Source of the DNA: Janibacter alkaliphilus
GTDB taxonomy: Bacteria > Actinomycetota > Actinomycetes > Actinomycetales > Dermatophilaceae
Length of the DNA stretch: 64,000 bases
Direction of reading: 5' to 3'
Assembly (NCBI RefSeq): GCF_013408565.1
Contig: NZ_JACBZX010000001.1
Coordinates: 2,666,001 to 2,730,000 of the forward strand
A program made the position numbers and the translations under genes. Below are positions 45,859 through 55,236 of this stretch, one piece after another (the stretch's first letter is position 1; the number at the start of each line of letters is the position of its first letter). The notes below the pieces were generated by a model. That model did not search any database and was not told the origin of the DNA. It saw nothing but the letters and a program-made list of their open reading frames with translations.

Positions 45859-46640
45859 GTCAGCGGGGACGCCTGGTCGTCCGGGAGGTGGCTCCAGTCC
45901 GGCTCCTCGCCGCGCTGCACCCGGCGCCGGTCGAGCAGCAGCCCGATGCCGACGGCCCCGAAGTAGAGCAGGCAGATCGGTCCGGCCATGAGGAACATCG
46001 TGAAGGGGTCGGGCGTGGGGGTGATGATCGCCGACGCGACGAAGATCAGCAGGATGGCCACCCGCCAGCCCTTGAGCAGGGTGCGGCCGCTGAGCACGCC
46101 GATGGCGCACAGCCCGACGAGGAAGACCGGCACCAGCCAGGCCAGCCCGAAGGCCAGGATGAACCGGGTGACGAAGGTGAAGTAGTCGCCGGCCTGCTGG
46201 ATGTTGCTCGTCGTGTCCTCGTCCGGGGTGAAGCCGAAGAGGATGAGCAGGGCCTTCGGCAGGGTCCAGTAGGCCATGAGGCAGCCGGTGAGGAAGAGCG
46301 GCACCGCGCCGGCGAAGAAGGCCAGCGAGACCCGCTTCTCCTTCTTCGTCAGGCCGGGCAGCACGAAGGCCCAGATCTGCCAGAGCCAGATCGGGCAGGA
46401 GATGATGACGCCGGTCCAGATGGACAGCGAGAGCTGGGTGGAGAAGGCGGAGGTGGCGTTGCCGAAGTTCAGCGTGACGACGCTGTCCGGGTTGCTCGCC
46501 TTGTACTCGTTGAAGGGCTGGGTCAGCTGGTCGAAGACGGTGTCGTAGAGCATCCAGCCGACGATCGCGCCGACGATGATCGCGCCGGCCGCGATCATCA
46601 GCCGGTTGCGCAGCTCCAGCAGGTGCGCCTGCAGGGGCAT
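45855..46640 (-). CDS. tatC: Sec-independent protein translocase TatC
   Basis: At least 261 residues with six membrane helices, the receptor for twin-arginine signal peptides together with TatA. HLLELRNRLMIAAGAIIVGA opens the first helix, and GVIISCPIWLWQIWAFVLPG and the P-rich loops are conserved. The called ATG 46640 is probably not the real start: the upstream in-frame residues RTGRDPEGR match the DPEGRMPL lead of other actinobacterial TatC proteins, and the only in-frame start-like codon before it is CTG 46721, which overlaps the tatA stop as CTGA. Confidence 0.92.
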   Translation of the reverse strand: MPLQAHLLELRNRLMIAAGAIIVGAIVGWMLYDTVFDQLTQPFNEYKASNPDSVVTLNFGNATSAFSTQLSLSIWTGVIISCPIWLWQIWAFVLPGLTKKEKRVSLAFFAGAVPLFLTGCLMAYWTLPKALLILFGFTPDEDTTSNIQQAGDYFTFVTRFILAFGLAWLVPVFLVGLCAIGVLSGRTLLKGWRVAILLIFVASAIITPTPDPFTMFLMAGPICLLYFGAVGIGLLLDRRRVQRGEEPDWSHLPDDQASPLT

Positions 46641-46717
46641 CCGCCCCTCGGGGTCACGGCCCGTGCGGCGCCGACCGACCCGTCGCGGGCGCGGCTGGTC
46701 GGCGGGGGCGTCGGCGC

Positions 46718-47020
46718 TCAGGAGACCGGGCCGGAGGAGTTGTCGGTGCGCGGGGCGCTCTCGTCGAGGAGAGCGTTGCCGTCACGCCCGGAGCCGGTCT
46801 CGGTGTCCTTGACCGGCTTGGAGGTGACGGTGCCACCCTCGCGAGCCTTCTTCGCCTCCTCGCGCTGACGGTCCTCCTCCTTCATCTCGTTGACCTCGGA
46901 CTTGAAGACCCGGGCGGACTTGCCGAGGCTGCGGGCCGCGTCCGGGAGCTTCTTGAAGCCGAAGAGGAGCAGGATGACGAGAAGGATGATGATGAGCTCT
47001 GCGGGGCCTGGAGTGGGCAC
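46718..47020 (-). CDS. tatA: Sec-independent protein translocase TatA
   Basis: A 100-residue TatA/E protein. [20 protein letters not shown] is the membrane helix with the [20 protein letters not shown] amphipathic hinge helix, and a charged Glu/Lys tail follows. It begins at GTG 47020. It precedes tatC in the pafBC-tatAC block, and many copies of TatA oligomerise to pass folded proteins. Confidence 0.93.
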   Translation of the reverse strand: MPTPGPAELIIILLVILLLFGFKKLPDAARSLGKSARVFKSEVNEMKEEDRQREEAKKAREGGTVTSKPVKDTETGSGRDGNALLDESAPRTDNSSGPVS

Positions 47021-47166
47021 GGCGGGCCTTTCGTCGACGGTCTGTCCCGATCAGTGTACGACCGGGAGGCTGTGCGCGGTCTACGTCCGTGCTGTGCGGC
47101 GGCTGCGACCCGGGTGAGGCTCGCCACGCGGGTCTCGGCGGCGGTCGGTCGGGCGCCAGGAGGGGG

Positions 47167-48135
47167 TCAGTAGGCCGTCAGGGCGGCGGTGGCGCGTTCG
47201 TGCACGGCGCGCGCGACGTGCTCCGGGGCGAGCACCCGGGCGCGGCCGCCGAGGCGCAGCACCAGGCGGGTGATGAGCTCTTCGTCCCGGCTGGGCAGGC
47301 TGACGATCAGCGTCTCGCGGCCGTCGGCCTCGGGCTCGCGGTGCCGGGAGGTCACCGGGTAGTAGTCGGCGACCCAGTGCGCCTCGGGGGCGAGCGCCAG
47401 GGTGACCTCGAGGTCGTCGCGCCGCGGCGCGTAGAGGCCGTCGCGCAGGTCGCGGGGCTCGATGCCCTCCGGGATCTGGGCGGGCGCGTCCAGCACGGTG
47501 ATCGCCTCGACCCGGTCCAGCCGGAAGAGGCGCACGTCCTTGGCCCGGTGGCACCAGCCCTCGAGGTACCAGTGCCCGTCGTAGGAGGTCACCCGCAGCG
47601 GGTCGACGTCGCGCTCGGTGCGCTCGTCGCGGCTGGGCACGAGGTAGGTCAGGTGGACGCGCCGACCGTCCTTGAGGGCCTCTCGGGCGGTCGCCAGGGT
47701 CTGACTGTCGACGGTCGCGTCGGCGGCGACCTGCACCCGCTCGACCCCGGCGATCCCGCCGGTGGCCGCCTCGAGCTTGGCCAGCGCCCGCTCGATCGGC
47801 TCGGTGCCGGCGACACCGCTGGCGGCCAGCGCGCGCAGCCCGACGATGAGCGAGACCGCCTCGTCGAGGCCGAGGCGCAGCGGGCGGGCGATCGCCTCGG
47901 CGTTGCCGACGTAGACCCGGCCGGCCTCGTAGGAGACGTCGACGAGCTCGTCCGGCATCGTCCCGTAGCCGACCATGAAGAGCAGGTCGAGGTCGTCGCG
48001 CAGCTGGGCCTCGCTGATCCCCAGGCCGGCGGCGGCGTCGGCGATCTCGATGCCCTGGCGGCTGACCAGCCAGGGGACCATGGTCAGCAGCCGCTGCACC
48101 CGCGAGGTGGCGGTCTCCGGCGGGGTGCGACTCAT
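47167..48135 (-). CDS. pafC: WYL-domain regulator PafC
   Basis: A 322-residue protein. An N-terminal winged helix (SRVQRLLTMVPWLVSRQGIE) leads to ISEAQLRDDLDLLFMVGYG. The WYL domain has HLTYLVPSRDERTERDVDPL and RVTSYDGHWYLEGWCHRAKD, and a WCX-like C-terminal extension follows. With PafB it forms the PafBC activator of the SOS-independent DNA-damage response in mycobacteria. ATG 48135 overlaps the pafB stop. Confidence 0.93.
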   Translation of the reverse strand: MSRTPPETATSRVQRLLTMVPWLVSRQGIEIADAAAGLGISEAQLRDDLDLLFMVGYGTMPDELVDVSYEAGRVYVGNAEAIARPLRLGLDEAVSLIVGLRALAASGVAGTEPIERALAKLEAATGGIAGVERVQVAADATVDSQTLATAREALKDGRRVHLTYLVPSRDERTERDVDPLRVTSYDGHWYLEGWCHRAKDVRLFRLDRVEAITVLDAPAQIPEGIEPRDLRDGLYAPRRDDLEVTLALAPEAHWVADYYPVTSRHREPEADGRETLIVSLPSRDEELITRLVLRLGGRARVLAPEHVARAVHERATAALTAY

Positions 48136-49109
48136 GACGCGGCCTCCAGCACGGCCCGCAGCCGGGTGACGACCGCCTCCCGCAGCGCGGGGGGTTCCTC
48201 GACGACGACGTCCGCGCCGTGACTGACCACCTCGTCGGCGAGCTGGTGGATCGAGCCGTGCTCCAGGGTCAGCTGGTCCCACTGGTCGTCGAGCGCCGTG
48301 ACGCCGGTGGCGCGACGGCGCAGCGCGTGCCCGGCCTCGGAGCGCACCCGCAGCAGGGCGGTCGCGACCGGGGCACCGCTGTCGCCGAGGTCGGCGATCA
48401 TCGCCTGCGCGTCGAGGTCGCCCGGCGGGGGGTGCGCGGCCGGGCCGGCGTCGGTGACCTCGGCGCTGGTGCGGGAGAGGCGGAAGATCCGGGGTGCGTC
48501 CCGGTCGAGGTCGTGCCCGACGAGGTACCAGCGGCCGCGCCATGAGGTCAGCGTCCACGGGTCGACCCGGCGGGTGGCCCCGCTGGCCTCACCGGCCTTG
48601 GTGTAGCCGAAGGTCACCGAGCGCCCGCCGAGCACGGCGTCCTTGAGCGCGTCGAAGGCGGGCTCGGCGCCGCCGAGCCGCGGCTCCAGCCCGACGAAGG
48701 CCTCCTCGGTGCTGTCGTCGCCGGCGGCCACCTTGCGCCAGGCGGTCGCGGCTGGTGCGGCCATGGTGGCGTGCGCCCAGGTGCGGCTGGCCAGGCCGAT
48801 GACGGCGAGCTCGTCGGGGTCGAAGGCGATGTCCGGCAGGGCGTAGTCGCGCTGGTCGATGCGGTAGCCCACCTCGTCGTCGAAGCCGCCGCCGATGTCC
48901 TCGGTGACCAGCGGGATGCCGAGCCCGCGCAGCTCGTCCTTGTCCCGCTCGAACATCCGGTCGAATGCCTCGTCGGTCTCGACCTGCTGGTACGCCTCGA
49001 CCATCCGCCGGATCCGCTGCTTGGGCAGGGCGCGCCGGGTCGAGAGCAGGCACATGGTGAGGTTCATGAGCCGCTCGGTCTTGGCCTTCGGGGTGTTCGA
49101 CGCCGCCAC
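48132..49109 (-). CDS. pafB: WYL-domain regulator PafB
   Basis: A 325-residue partner of PafC. The N-terminus SNTPKAKTERLMNLTMCLLS and TRRALPKQRIRRMVEAYQQ is the winged-helix domain. The WYL region shows VTFGYTKAGEASGATRRVDP and LTSWRGRWYLVGHDLDRDAP. I use GTG 49109: a TAGCGT box at 49118-49123 (minus strand) lies eight bases upstream, giving a leaderless start. The longer frame to 49178 would translate the repeat element at 49143-49209. Confidence 0.92.
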   Translation of the reverse strand: MAASNTPKAKTERLMNLTMCLLSTRRALPKQRIRRMVEAYQQVETDEAFDRMFERDKDELRGLGIPLVTEDIGGGFDDEVGYRIDQRDYALPDIAFDPDELAVIGLASRTWAHATMAAPAATAWRKVAAGDDSTEEAFVGLEPRLGGAEPAFDALKDAVLGGRSVTFGYTKAGEASGATRRVDPWTLTSWRGRWYLVGHDLDRDAPRIFRLSRTSAEVTDAGPAAHPPPGDLDAQAMIADLGDSGAPVATALLRVRSEAGHALRRRATGVTALDDQWDQLTLEHGSIHQLADEVVSHGADVVVEEPPALREAVVTRLRAVLEAAS

Positions 49110-49142
49110 GCTGGCCGACGCTACCCCCTTCCCCGTGATCCC

Positions 49143-49209
49143 CAACCCCCTAGGCAGCTGCATCCGCTCACCTTGCAAGCGCAGGAGGCTTCCCTAAGGT
49201 GAGCGTCTG
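49143..49209 (-). repeat. Intergenic repeat element, copy 2
   Basis: Bases 49143-49170 are identical to 5031-5058. CGCTCACCTT (49165-49174) pairs perfectly with AAGGTGAGCG (49196-49205) to make a 10-bp stem with a 21-base loop. The element sits between the divergent pafB and DUF3866 starts and overlaps the -35 region of pafB. It is listed minus, toward pafB, only for that reason. Confidence 0.8.
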
Positions 49210-49256
49210 TGCGGGCGAGGCCGGGCGCAGCGGGTCGTCGGGCTAGCCTGCGCGTC

Positions 49257-50411
49257 ATGATCCACTGGCGCGAGGGCACCGTCATCCGCGTGACCCGCGA
49301 GCGTCCGGGAGCGCGCGAGCTCGTCGTGTCGGTGACCGACAGGGACGGCGGCACGGTTCACGGCGCCTCCGGCGAGGGGGCGAAGGGGGAGGTCCCGCCC
49401 GTCGAGGTGGCGGCCCTGGCCCTCACCGAGATCGTCGGCGCGCCGGAGCCGGGCGAGGTGGTGCTCCTCAACGTCGGAGCCCTGCGCAAGGGACTCGGCA
49501 CCGGTGGCCAGGCCCTGGTCGTCGCCCTTCGCGACCGCCTGCCGGCCGATCCCGTGGGGCCGGGACACATCGTCAAGGCCCGGTACACGCCGCTGCAGAC
49601 GATGGTGTGCGCGCTGGAGGAGCAGGAGTCGCCGCACCGTAAGGCGATGGCGTCCCTGCCCGGGCTGCGCGATGGCGATCTCGGCGGCATGCCGGTGGTC
49701 GTCGCCGAGCTGCACTCGGCACTCCCGGCGATCCTCGCCGGCATCTACCAGGCGCGGCCGGACGCGCGGGTGGGCTACGTCATGACCGACAGCGCGGCCC
49801 TGCCGATGGCTCACTCCCGGCTGGTCGCCGACCTCGTCGCGGCGGGCTGGCTGGCGACGACGATCTCCGCCGGGCAGGCGTTCGGCGGGGAGCACGAGGC
49901 GATCACCCTGCACAGCGCCCTGCTCGCCGCCCGGCACGTGCTCGGCTGCGACATCGTCGTCGTGGCCCAGGGCCCGGGCAACGCCGGTTCGGCCACCGCC
50001 TGGGGGCACTCGGGCATCAGCGCCGGGGACGCGCTCAACGCCGTGCACACGCTGCGAGGTCGCGCGGTGGCGGCGCTGCGGGTCTCGGGGGCGGACCCTC
50101 GGGAGCGGCACCGCGGGCTGTCGCACCACGCGGGCACCACCCTCGGCAGAGTGGTGCTCGGCGCGGCCGATGTCGTCACGGTCGAGCCGACGGAGGAGGT
50201 GACGCGGGCGGTCCTCGCATCGCTGACCGAGCTGGCCCAGGTGGCTGCCGGGGACCTGACGGTGGTGCGGGTGGCCCCGGAGGGCCTGGTCGAGGCGCTC
50301 GAGTCGTCCCCGGTGCGCCTGTCCACGATGGGCCGTGGGCTCGATGACGACCCGGCGGCCTTCCTCGTGGGGGCGGCCGCGGGCCGGCACGCGGCCGGGC
50401 TGGCCAGCTGA
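49257..50411 (+). CDS. DUF3866 family protein
   Basis: A 384-residue protein of an actinobacterial/firmicute family of unknown function. Landmarks: LLNVGALRKGLGTGGQALVV, HIVKARYTPLQTMVCALEEQ, and a Rossmann-like centre VGYVMTDSAALPMAHSRLVA with TISAGQAFGGEHEAI. TAGCCT ends seven bases before ATG 49257 (leaderless), divergent from pafB. Many genomes keep it beside pafBC, so a link to DNA damage or proteolysis is a hypothesis only. Confidence 0.85.
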   Translation: MIHWREGTVIRVTRERPGARELVVSVTDRDGGTVHGASGEGAKGEVPPVEVAALALTEIVGAPEPGEVVLLNVGALRKGLGTGGQALVVALRDRLPADPVGPGHIVKARYTPLQTMVCALEEQESPHRKAMASLPGLRDGDLGGMPVVVAELHSALPAILAGIYQARPDARVGYVMTDSAALPMAHSRLVADLVAAGWLATTISAGQAFGGEHEAITLHSALLAARHVLGCDIVVVAQGPGNAGSATAWGHSGISAGDALNAVHTLRGRAVAALRVSGADPRERHRGLSHHAGTTLGRVVLGAADVVTVEPTEEVTRAVLASLTELAQVAAGDLTVVRVAPEGLVEALESSPVRLSTMGRGLDDDPAAFLVGAAAGRHAAGLAS

Positions 50412-50528
50412 CCCCCTTCGCTGCCTCGTCCCCCTTCGCCCCTGTGCAGAAGTGGGTCAGGCGTCGGCGCTCGACGGATGTCGAGAAGCGCTCGGTCCCC
50501 GGAGAAGCCTTCCCCGGGGACCGGCGCA

Positions 50529-50547
50529 TTATCGGGTAACCCGATAA
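50529..50547. promoter_or_regulatory. A+T-rich perfect palindrome
   Basis: TTATCGGGT at 50529-50537 is repeated inverted as ACCCGATAA at 50539-50547 around a single A. It lies between the convergent DUF3866 and FKBP genes, 118 bases after one stop and 23 bases before the other. It may be a protein-binding site or a short bidirectional terminator. Confidence 0.45.
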
Positions 50548-50569
50548 AGGGGTGACAGGTGAGGCGAGG

Positions 50570-50956
50570 TCAGCCGGCGGAGACGAGGTCGACGACGAAG
50601 ATGAGGGTCTCCCCCGGCTTGATGACGTTGCCGGCGCCCTGGTCGCCGTAGCCCAGGTGCGGCGGGATGGTGATCTTGCGGCGGCCACCCTCCTTCATCC
50701 CGAGCAGACCCTGGTCCCAGCCCTGGATGACCTGGCCGATGCCGGCGGTGAAGGCCAGCGGGGCGCCGCGGTTCCACGAGGCGTCGAACTCCTCGCCGGT
50801 GCTGTGCGCCACCCCGACGTAGTGCGCCTGGATCGGCGAGCCGGCGGTCACCTCGGCGCCGTCACCGACGGTGATGTCCTCGACGACGAGCTCGGTGGGC
50901 GGGGTGTCGCCCGGGAAGTCGATCTCGGGCTTGGTGGTCTTGGGGTCGAAGGGCAT
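50570..50956 (-). CDS. FKBP-type peptidyl-prolyl isomerase
   Basis: A 128-residue cytoplasmic single-domain FKBP. The core runs GSPIQAHYVGVAHSTGEEFD and FTAGIGQVIQGWDQGLLGMK to the C-terminal GETLIFVVDLV. It catalyses prolyl cis-trans isomerisation. It lies 30 bases after the two-domain FKBP lipoprotein gene in the same direction and is probably cotranscribed. Confidence 0.93.
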   Translation of the reverse strand: MPFDPKTTKPEIDFPGDTPPTELVVEDITVGDGAEVTAGSPIQAHYVGVAHSTGEEFDASWNRGAPLAFTAGIGQVIQGWDQGLLGMKEGGRRKITIPPHLGYGDQGAGNVIKPGETLIFVVDLVSAG

Positions 50957-50986
50957 GACTACCTCCTGGTCGTGCGGTTGGGTCGT

Positions 50987-51928
50987 TCAGCTGGCGTCGA
51001 GGATGTCGACGACGAAGACGAGGGTGTCGTCACCCTTGATGGAGCCGTCCGGGCTGCCCTCCTCGCCGTAGCCGTCCTCCGGCGGCACGACGAGCAGCAC
51101 CCGGCTGCCGACGGTCTGGCCCTCCAGCCCCTCGTCCCAGGCGGTGATGACCTGCTCGGCGCCGACCTCGAAGGTGAACGGGCCGCGCCCTTCCTGCTGG
51201 GTGGAGTCGAAGACCTCGCCGTTGCGCCACAGCGCGCCGGTGTAGGTCACGTAGACGGTCTGGCCGGACTCGACCTTGTCGCCCTCGCCCTTGATGAGCG
51301 GCTCGACGACGAGCTCGTCCGGGGCCTCCTCGTCGGGGATGTCGAAGGACGCCGGACCGTCCTCCTTCCAGGTCACCTTCGGCAGGTCGGAGTCAGGGGC
51401 GACCTTCTCGCCCTCGGCCTTGGCGGGGATGACCCGGCGCACGTCGAAGACGAGGACGACGTTGTCGGTGCCGGAGATCCCCAGGTCGGACATGCCCTCC
51501 TCGCCGAAGAGGTCCTTCGGCGGGATGATCGCCACGCCCTCGGAGCCGACGGTCGTGCCGCGGATGGCCTTGCTCAGCCCCGGGAGCATCTCCTGGTTGC
51601 TGAGGTCGAGCATCGTCGGCTCGGCCGTGTAGGTCTCGGAGTTCTCGATGGCCTTGCCGTCCTTGGCGTTGAACATCGCCAGGTCGACCTGGACGATGTC
51701 GTCGTCGGCCAGCTCCGCGCCGTCCCCCTCGGTGAGCACCTTGGACTCGGTCTCGGTCGTGGTCAGCGGCGTCTCCTCGATGCTGATCGTCGGCGCCTTC
51801 TCCTGGCTCCCCGAGGTGACCTCGATCTGGTCGACCGGGCTGTCGGAGTCGGAGCCGCAGGCGGCGAGGACGAGCGCGGAGGCGCTCACCGTCGCCACGG
51901 CGACGGTACGGGCACGCGAAGGGAGCAC
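50987..51928 (-). CDS. FKBP-type peptidyl-prolyl isomerase lipoprotein with two FKBP domains
   Basis: A 313-residue lipoprotein. The signal peptide ends in a lipobox LVLAACGSDSD, whose cysteine would be lipidated and then N-acylated by Lnt. The first, divergent FKBP domain spans about 70-165 (MLPGLSKAIRGTTVGSEGVA). The second, canonical domain spans about 205-313 (GQTVYVTYTGALWRNGEVFD, ITAWDEGLEGQTVGSRVLLV). It may fold secreted proteins at the cell surface. TAGGGT (minus strand, 51965-51970) is a probable -10. Start GTG 51928. Confidence 0.92.
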   Translation of the reverse strand: MLPSRARTVAVATVSASALVLAACGSDSDSPVDQIEVTSGSQEKAPTISIEETPLTTTETESKVLTEGDGAELADDDIVQVDLAMFNAKDGKAIENSETYTAEPTMLDLSNQEMLPGLSKAIRGTTVGSEGVAIIPPKDLFGEEGMSDLGISGTDNVVLVFDVRRVIPAKAEGEKVAPDSDLPKVTWKEDGPASFDIPDEEAPDELVVEPLIKGEGDKVESGQTVYVTYTGALWRNGEVFDSTQQEGRGPFTFEVGAEQVITAWDEGLEGQTVGSRVLLVVPPEDGYGEEGSPDGSIKGDDTLVFVVDILDAS

Positions 51929-52228
51929 GGGGATACCTCAGGGGATCGGGAAACGGTCCGGCCCACCCTAACCACCGCTCCTGGGCGTCCGCTGGGACAC
52001 CTGGGGCGGGTGCGGCCGGTGCGCCACCGGAGGCGCTGCCTGGTCCGCACCGTGGGCCAGACTCTCGCAACTGCCCGGGCAGATTTCGTGCCCCTGTGGC
52101 AACTGCCCGGGCAAACTCTCCCACCCCGCGCAACTGCCCGGGCAGTTGCGTGCTCCCATGTCAATTGCCCGGGCAGTTGCGCATCCTCGCCAGAGTGCGC
52201 CCGGGTGGACGCGGGGTCCTGTCGGCGC
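51929..52228. other. 300-base gap between pafA and the FKBP lipoprotein gene
   Basis: No gene fits here. From high to low coordinates it holds a 45-base 3' region of pafA, the four-copy palindromic repeat cluster (52067-52180), a stretch without visible features, and the FKBP promoter -10 box at 51965-51970. Confidence 0.7.
52067..52180 (+). repeat. Palindromic repeat cluster A, four copies at 31-32-bp period
   Basis: The core AACTGCCCGGG begins at 52069, 52101 and 52132, with a variant AATTGCCCGGG at 52163, so the spacing is 32, 31 and 31 bases. Each core is a self-complementary TGCCCGGGCA, and the third copy extends to a perfect 20-base palindrome GCAACTGCCCGGGCAGTTGC at 52130-52149. The linkers differ. 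It is downstream of pafA. The same repeat forms cluster B at 59024-59168. Confidence 0.9.
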
Positions 52229-53614
52229 TCACCGGCCAGGAACGGCGCCGTCGGCCTCCATCTGGTCGATGAGCCGCTGCACCCGCTCGTCCACCGAGAC
52301 GAAGGGGTCCTTGCACAGCACCGTGCGCTGCGCCTGGTCGTTGAGCTTCAGGTGCACCCAGTCGACGGTGAAGTCCCGCCCGTGCGCCCGCGCCGCCCGC
52401 ACGAAGTCACCGCGCAGCCGCGCCCGGGTCGTCTGCGGCGGCGTCGTCACCGCGGTGGCGATCTCCTCGTCGGTGACCACCCGGGCCACCCGCCCGGCGC
52501 GCTGCAGCAGGTGGTGCACCCCGCGGTCGGGGTCGATGTCGTGGTAGGCGAGGTCGAGCTGGGCCAGGCGCGGGTCCTCCAGGGTGAGCCCGTGCTTGCT
52601 CGCGTAGGCGTCCAGCAGCCGGTGCTTGACCACCCAGTCGATCTCGGTGCCGACCGCCGCCAGGTCGTCCTCGGCGATCGCCGTCAGGGTGCGCTCCCAC
52701 AGATCCAGCACCTGGCGCCCGGTGTCGTCGGTGCCGACCCGTTCGACGTGCTCGGACACCCGCTGCAGGTACTCGCGCTGGATGTCCAGGGCGCAGCTGG
52801 TCCGCCCGTCGGCCAGGCGCACCGGGGCGCGTCCGGTGACGTCCGTGCTGGAGTCGCGGATCGCCCGGATCGGGTTCTCCAGGCTGAGGTCCGGCATGGC
52901 GACGCCGTCCTCGAGCATCCGCAGCACGAGATGGGCCGAGCCCACCTTGAGCAGCGTGGTCGTCTCGGTCATCGTCGAGTCGCCGACGATGACGTGCATC
53001 CGCCGGTAGTGCTCGGCGTCGGCGTGCGGCTCGTCCCGGGTGTTGATGATCGGGCGGGAGCGGGTGGTCGCCGAGGAGACGCCCTCCCAGATGTGGTCGG
53101 CGCGCTGGCTGACGGAGTAGCGGGCCCCCTTCGCCCCCGGCACGATCTTGCCGGTGCCGGCGATGAGCTGGCGGGTGATGAGGAAGGGCAGCAGCGCCTC
53201 GGACAGCCGGGTGAAGTCCCCGGTGCGGGCGACGAGGAAGTTCTCGTGGCAGCCGTAGGAGTTGCCGGCCGAGTCCACGTTGTTCTTCAGCACGTAGATG
53301 TCGCCGGCGGTGCCCTCCTCGGCCAGGCGCTGCTGCGCGTCGGTGACGAGGTCGGCGAGGATGAGCTCGCCGGCCCGGTCGTGCGCGACGAGGGTGCGCA
53401 GGTCGTCGCACTCGGCGGTGGCGTACTCCGGGTGGCTGCCGACGTCGAGGTAGAGCCGCGCCCCGTTCTCCAGGAAGACGTTGCTCGACCGCCCCCAGGA
53501 GACGACCTTGCGGAAGAGGTGACGGGCCACCTCGTCCGGGGTCAGCCGGCGTCGCCCGTCCGAGGTGGCGGTGATCCCGAACTCGGTCTCGATGCCGAAG
53601 ATGCGCCGCTGCAC
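52229..53614 (-). CDS. pafA: Pup-protein ligase PafA
   Basis: A 461-residue ligase that joins the deamidated C-terminal Glu of Pup to lysines of target proteins using [23 protein letters not shown] opens the glutamine-synthetase-like fold with its Mg-binding glutamates. [38 protein letters not shown] and [20 protein letters not shown] follow. It lies three bases after the prcA stop, so dop-pup-prcB-prcA-pafA is one operon, unlike mycobacteria where pafA is separate. Confidence 0.97.
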   Translation of the reverse strand: MQRRIFGIETEFGITATSDGRRRLTPDEVARHLFRKVVSWGRSSNVFLENGARLYLDVGSHPEYATAECDDLRTLVAHDRAGELILADLVTDAQQRLAEEGTAGDIYVLKNNVDSAGNSYGCHENFLVARTGDFTRLSEALLPFLITRQLIAGTGKIVPGAKGARYSVSQRADHIWEGVSSATTRSRPIINTRDEPHADAEHYRRMHVIVGDSTMTETTTLLKVGSAHLVLRMLEDGVAMPDLSLENPIRAIRDSSTDVTGRAPVRLADGRTSCALDIQREYLQRVSEHVERVGTDDTGRQVLDLWERTLTAIAEDDLAAVGTEIDWVVKHRLLDAYASKHGLTLEDPRLAQLDLAYHDIDPDRGVHHLLQRAGRVARVVTDEEIATAVTTPPQTTRARLRGDFVRAARAHGRDFTVDWVHLKLNDQAQRTVLCKDPFVSVDERVQRLIDQMEADGAVPGR

Positions 53615-53617
53615 GCC

Positions 53618-54412
53618 CTACCCCTCCTCGTCGTGGTCCGGACCCGTTGGCGCCTGCTCCTCGCCCGGCGCCTGCTCCTCGCCCGGTGCCTGCGGCCCAC
53701 CCGATGCCGACTGCTCGCCCAGCTCCCCGGCCAGCCGCTCCGGCGGCAGCCGACGGAAGACCCGACGCGGCCGGCTGCGGTCCAGCACGGCCACCTCGAG
53801 CTCGCTCAGCGGCAGCTCGCGGGCCGGCTGGTCCTCGGTGGGTGCGGCCAGCACGTCGATCGCCAGCCGCAGCGCCTCGGCCAGGCTCAGCCCCTCGCGC
53901 CAGCGGCCCTGCAGGGCCTCGTTGAGCTGCTCGTAGGGGCCGCCGATGGCGATCGCACCGTGCTCGTCGGCGACCGAGCCGTCGTAGCCGATCCGGTAGA
54001 TCTGGTCGGCGTCGGCGTCGCTGCCGACCTCGGCGACGACGATCTCGACCTCGTAGGGCTTCTGGTCCTCGGTGAAGACCGTGCCCAGGGTCTGGGCGTA
54101 GGCGTTGGCCAGGCCCCGGGCGGTGACGTCGCTGCGGTCGTAGGAGTAGCCGCGCAGGTCGGCGTAGCGGATGCCGGCGACCCGCAGGTTCTCGAACTCG
54201 TTGTACTTGCCGACGGCGGCGAAGCCGATCCGGTCGTAGATCTCGCTGATCTTGTGCAGCGCCCGGCTGCTGGGGTTGTCGGCGACGAAGAGGATGCCGC
54301 CGTCGTAGCCGAGGACGAGGACCGAGCGGCCGCGACCGATGCCCTTGCGGGCGAAGTCGGCCCGGTCCTGCATGACCTGCTCGGGCGAGACGTAGAAGGG
54401 GGTGGCGGTCAC
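53618..54412 (-). CDS. prcA: Proteasome subunit alpha
   Basis: A 264-residue non-catalytic ring subunit of the 20S core. [20 protein letters not shown] is the N-terminal gate segment, followed by [20 protein letters not shown] and [21 protein letters not shown] 50-residue Glu/Pro/Gly/Ala-rich tail closes the protein with the repeat QAPGEE. Start GTG 54412 overlaps the prcB stop by four bases. The gate interacts with the GQYL tail of ARC. Confidence 0.96.
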   Translation of the reverse strand: MTATPFYVSPEQVMQDRADFARKGIGRGRSVLVLGYDGGILFVADNPSSRALHKISEIYDRIGFAAVGKYNEFENLRVAGIRYADLRGYSYDRSDVTARGLANAYAQTLGTVFTEDQKPYEVEIVVAEVGSDADADQIYRIGYDGSVADEHGAIAIGGPYEQLNEALQGRWREGLSLAEALRLAIDVLAAPTEDQPARELPLSELEVAVLDRSRPRRVFRRLPPERLAGELGEQSASGGPQAPGEEQAPGEEQAPTGPDHDEEG

Positions 54413-55236
54413 CGGGCACCTCCCGGGTTGCCGGCGCGGGCGGCGACGACGTCGGTGACCACCTGCTCCACCTCGGCCTCCGGCACGAACCGGGCGCCCT
54501 CGGCGTCCACCCGGGCGACGGTGGGCCACAGCCGCCGCTGCACGTCCGGCCCGCCGGTGGCGGAGTCGTCGTCGGCGGCGTCGTAGAGGGCCTCGACGGC
54601 CACCCGCAGGCTCTCCTGCGGGTCCAGACCGGGCCGCCACAGCTTCTTGACGGCGCCGCGGGCGAAGTGCGACCCGGAGCCGATGCTGTGGTGCTCGCGC
54701 TCCTCGTACATGCCGCCGGTGAGGTCGTAGGAGAAGATCCGGCCGGTCCCGCGGGCCAGGTCGTAGCCGGCGAAGAGCGGGACCACGGTCAGGCCCTGCA
54801 TGGCCAGCCCGAGGTTGCCGCGGATCATCGCCGAGAGCCGGTTGGCCTTGCCCTCGAGGGACATCAGCACGCCCTCGATCTTCTCGTAGTGCTCCAGCTC
54901 GACCTGGAAGAGCTTGACCATCTCGATGGCCACGCCGGCGGTGCCGGCGATCCCGACGAGCGAGAACTCGTCGGTGGCGAAGACCTTCTCCATGTCCCGG
55001 TTGGCGATGACGTGGCCCATGGTGGCGCGCCGGTCACCGGCGACGAGCACCCCGGTCCCGTCCCGCAGCGCGACGATCGTCGTGCCGTGCGGGGCCTCGA
55101 CCATCGGGGTGCTGGGCAGGGCCCGGCGTCCGGGCAGCAGCTCGGGCGCCTGGGCACCGACGAACTCGGTGAAGGAGGAGGACCCCGCGGTGAGGTACGC
55201 GGCCGGCAGCCGCCCCTGCCCGGGGCTCGCGGTCAC
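54409..55236 (-). CDS. prcB: Proteasome subunit beta
   Basis: A 275-residue protease subunit. A propeptide of about 51 residues is removed autocatalytically at the Gly-Thr bond in [17 protein letters not shown], exposing the nucleophile Thr52. [20 protein letters not shown] and [20 protein letters not shown] follow. Seven copies form each inner ring. Start GTG 55236 overlaps the pup stop by four bases. Confidence 0.97.
   Translation of the reverse strand: MTASPGQGRLPAAYLTAGSSSFTEFVGAQAPELLPGRRALPSTPMVEAPHGTTIVALRDGTGVLVAGDRRATMGHVIANRDMEKVFATDEFSLVGIAGTAGVAIEMVKLFQVELEHYEKIEGVLMSLEGKANRLSAMIRGNLGLAMQGLTVVPLFAGYDLARGTGRIFSYDLTGGMYEEREHHSIGSGSHFARGAVKKLWRPGLDPQESLRVAVEALYDAADDDSATGGPDVQRRLWPTVARVDAEGARFVPEAEVEQVVTDVVAARAGNPGGAR

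Noticed and set aside
52067..52180. CRISPR array, because of the 31-base periodicity
   Set aside because: The repeat core is about 16 bases and the spacing leaves only about 15 bases, too short for spacers. Linkers are similar between units, and no cas gene is present.
50552..54586. 1344-codon plus-strand frame opposite the FKBP, pafA and prcA genes
   Set aside because: Same codon-bias artefact; minus-strand genes there are certain.
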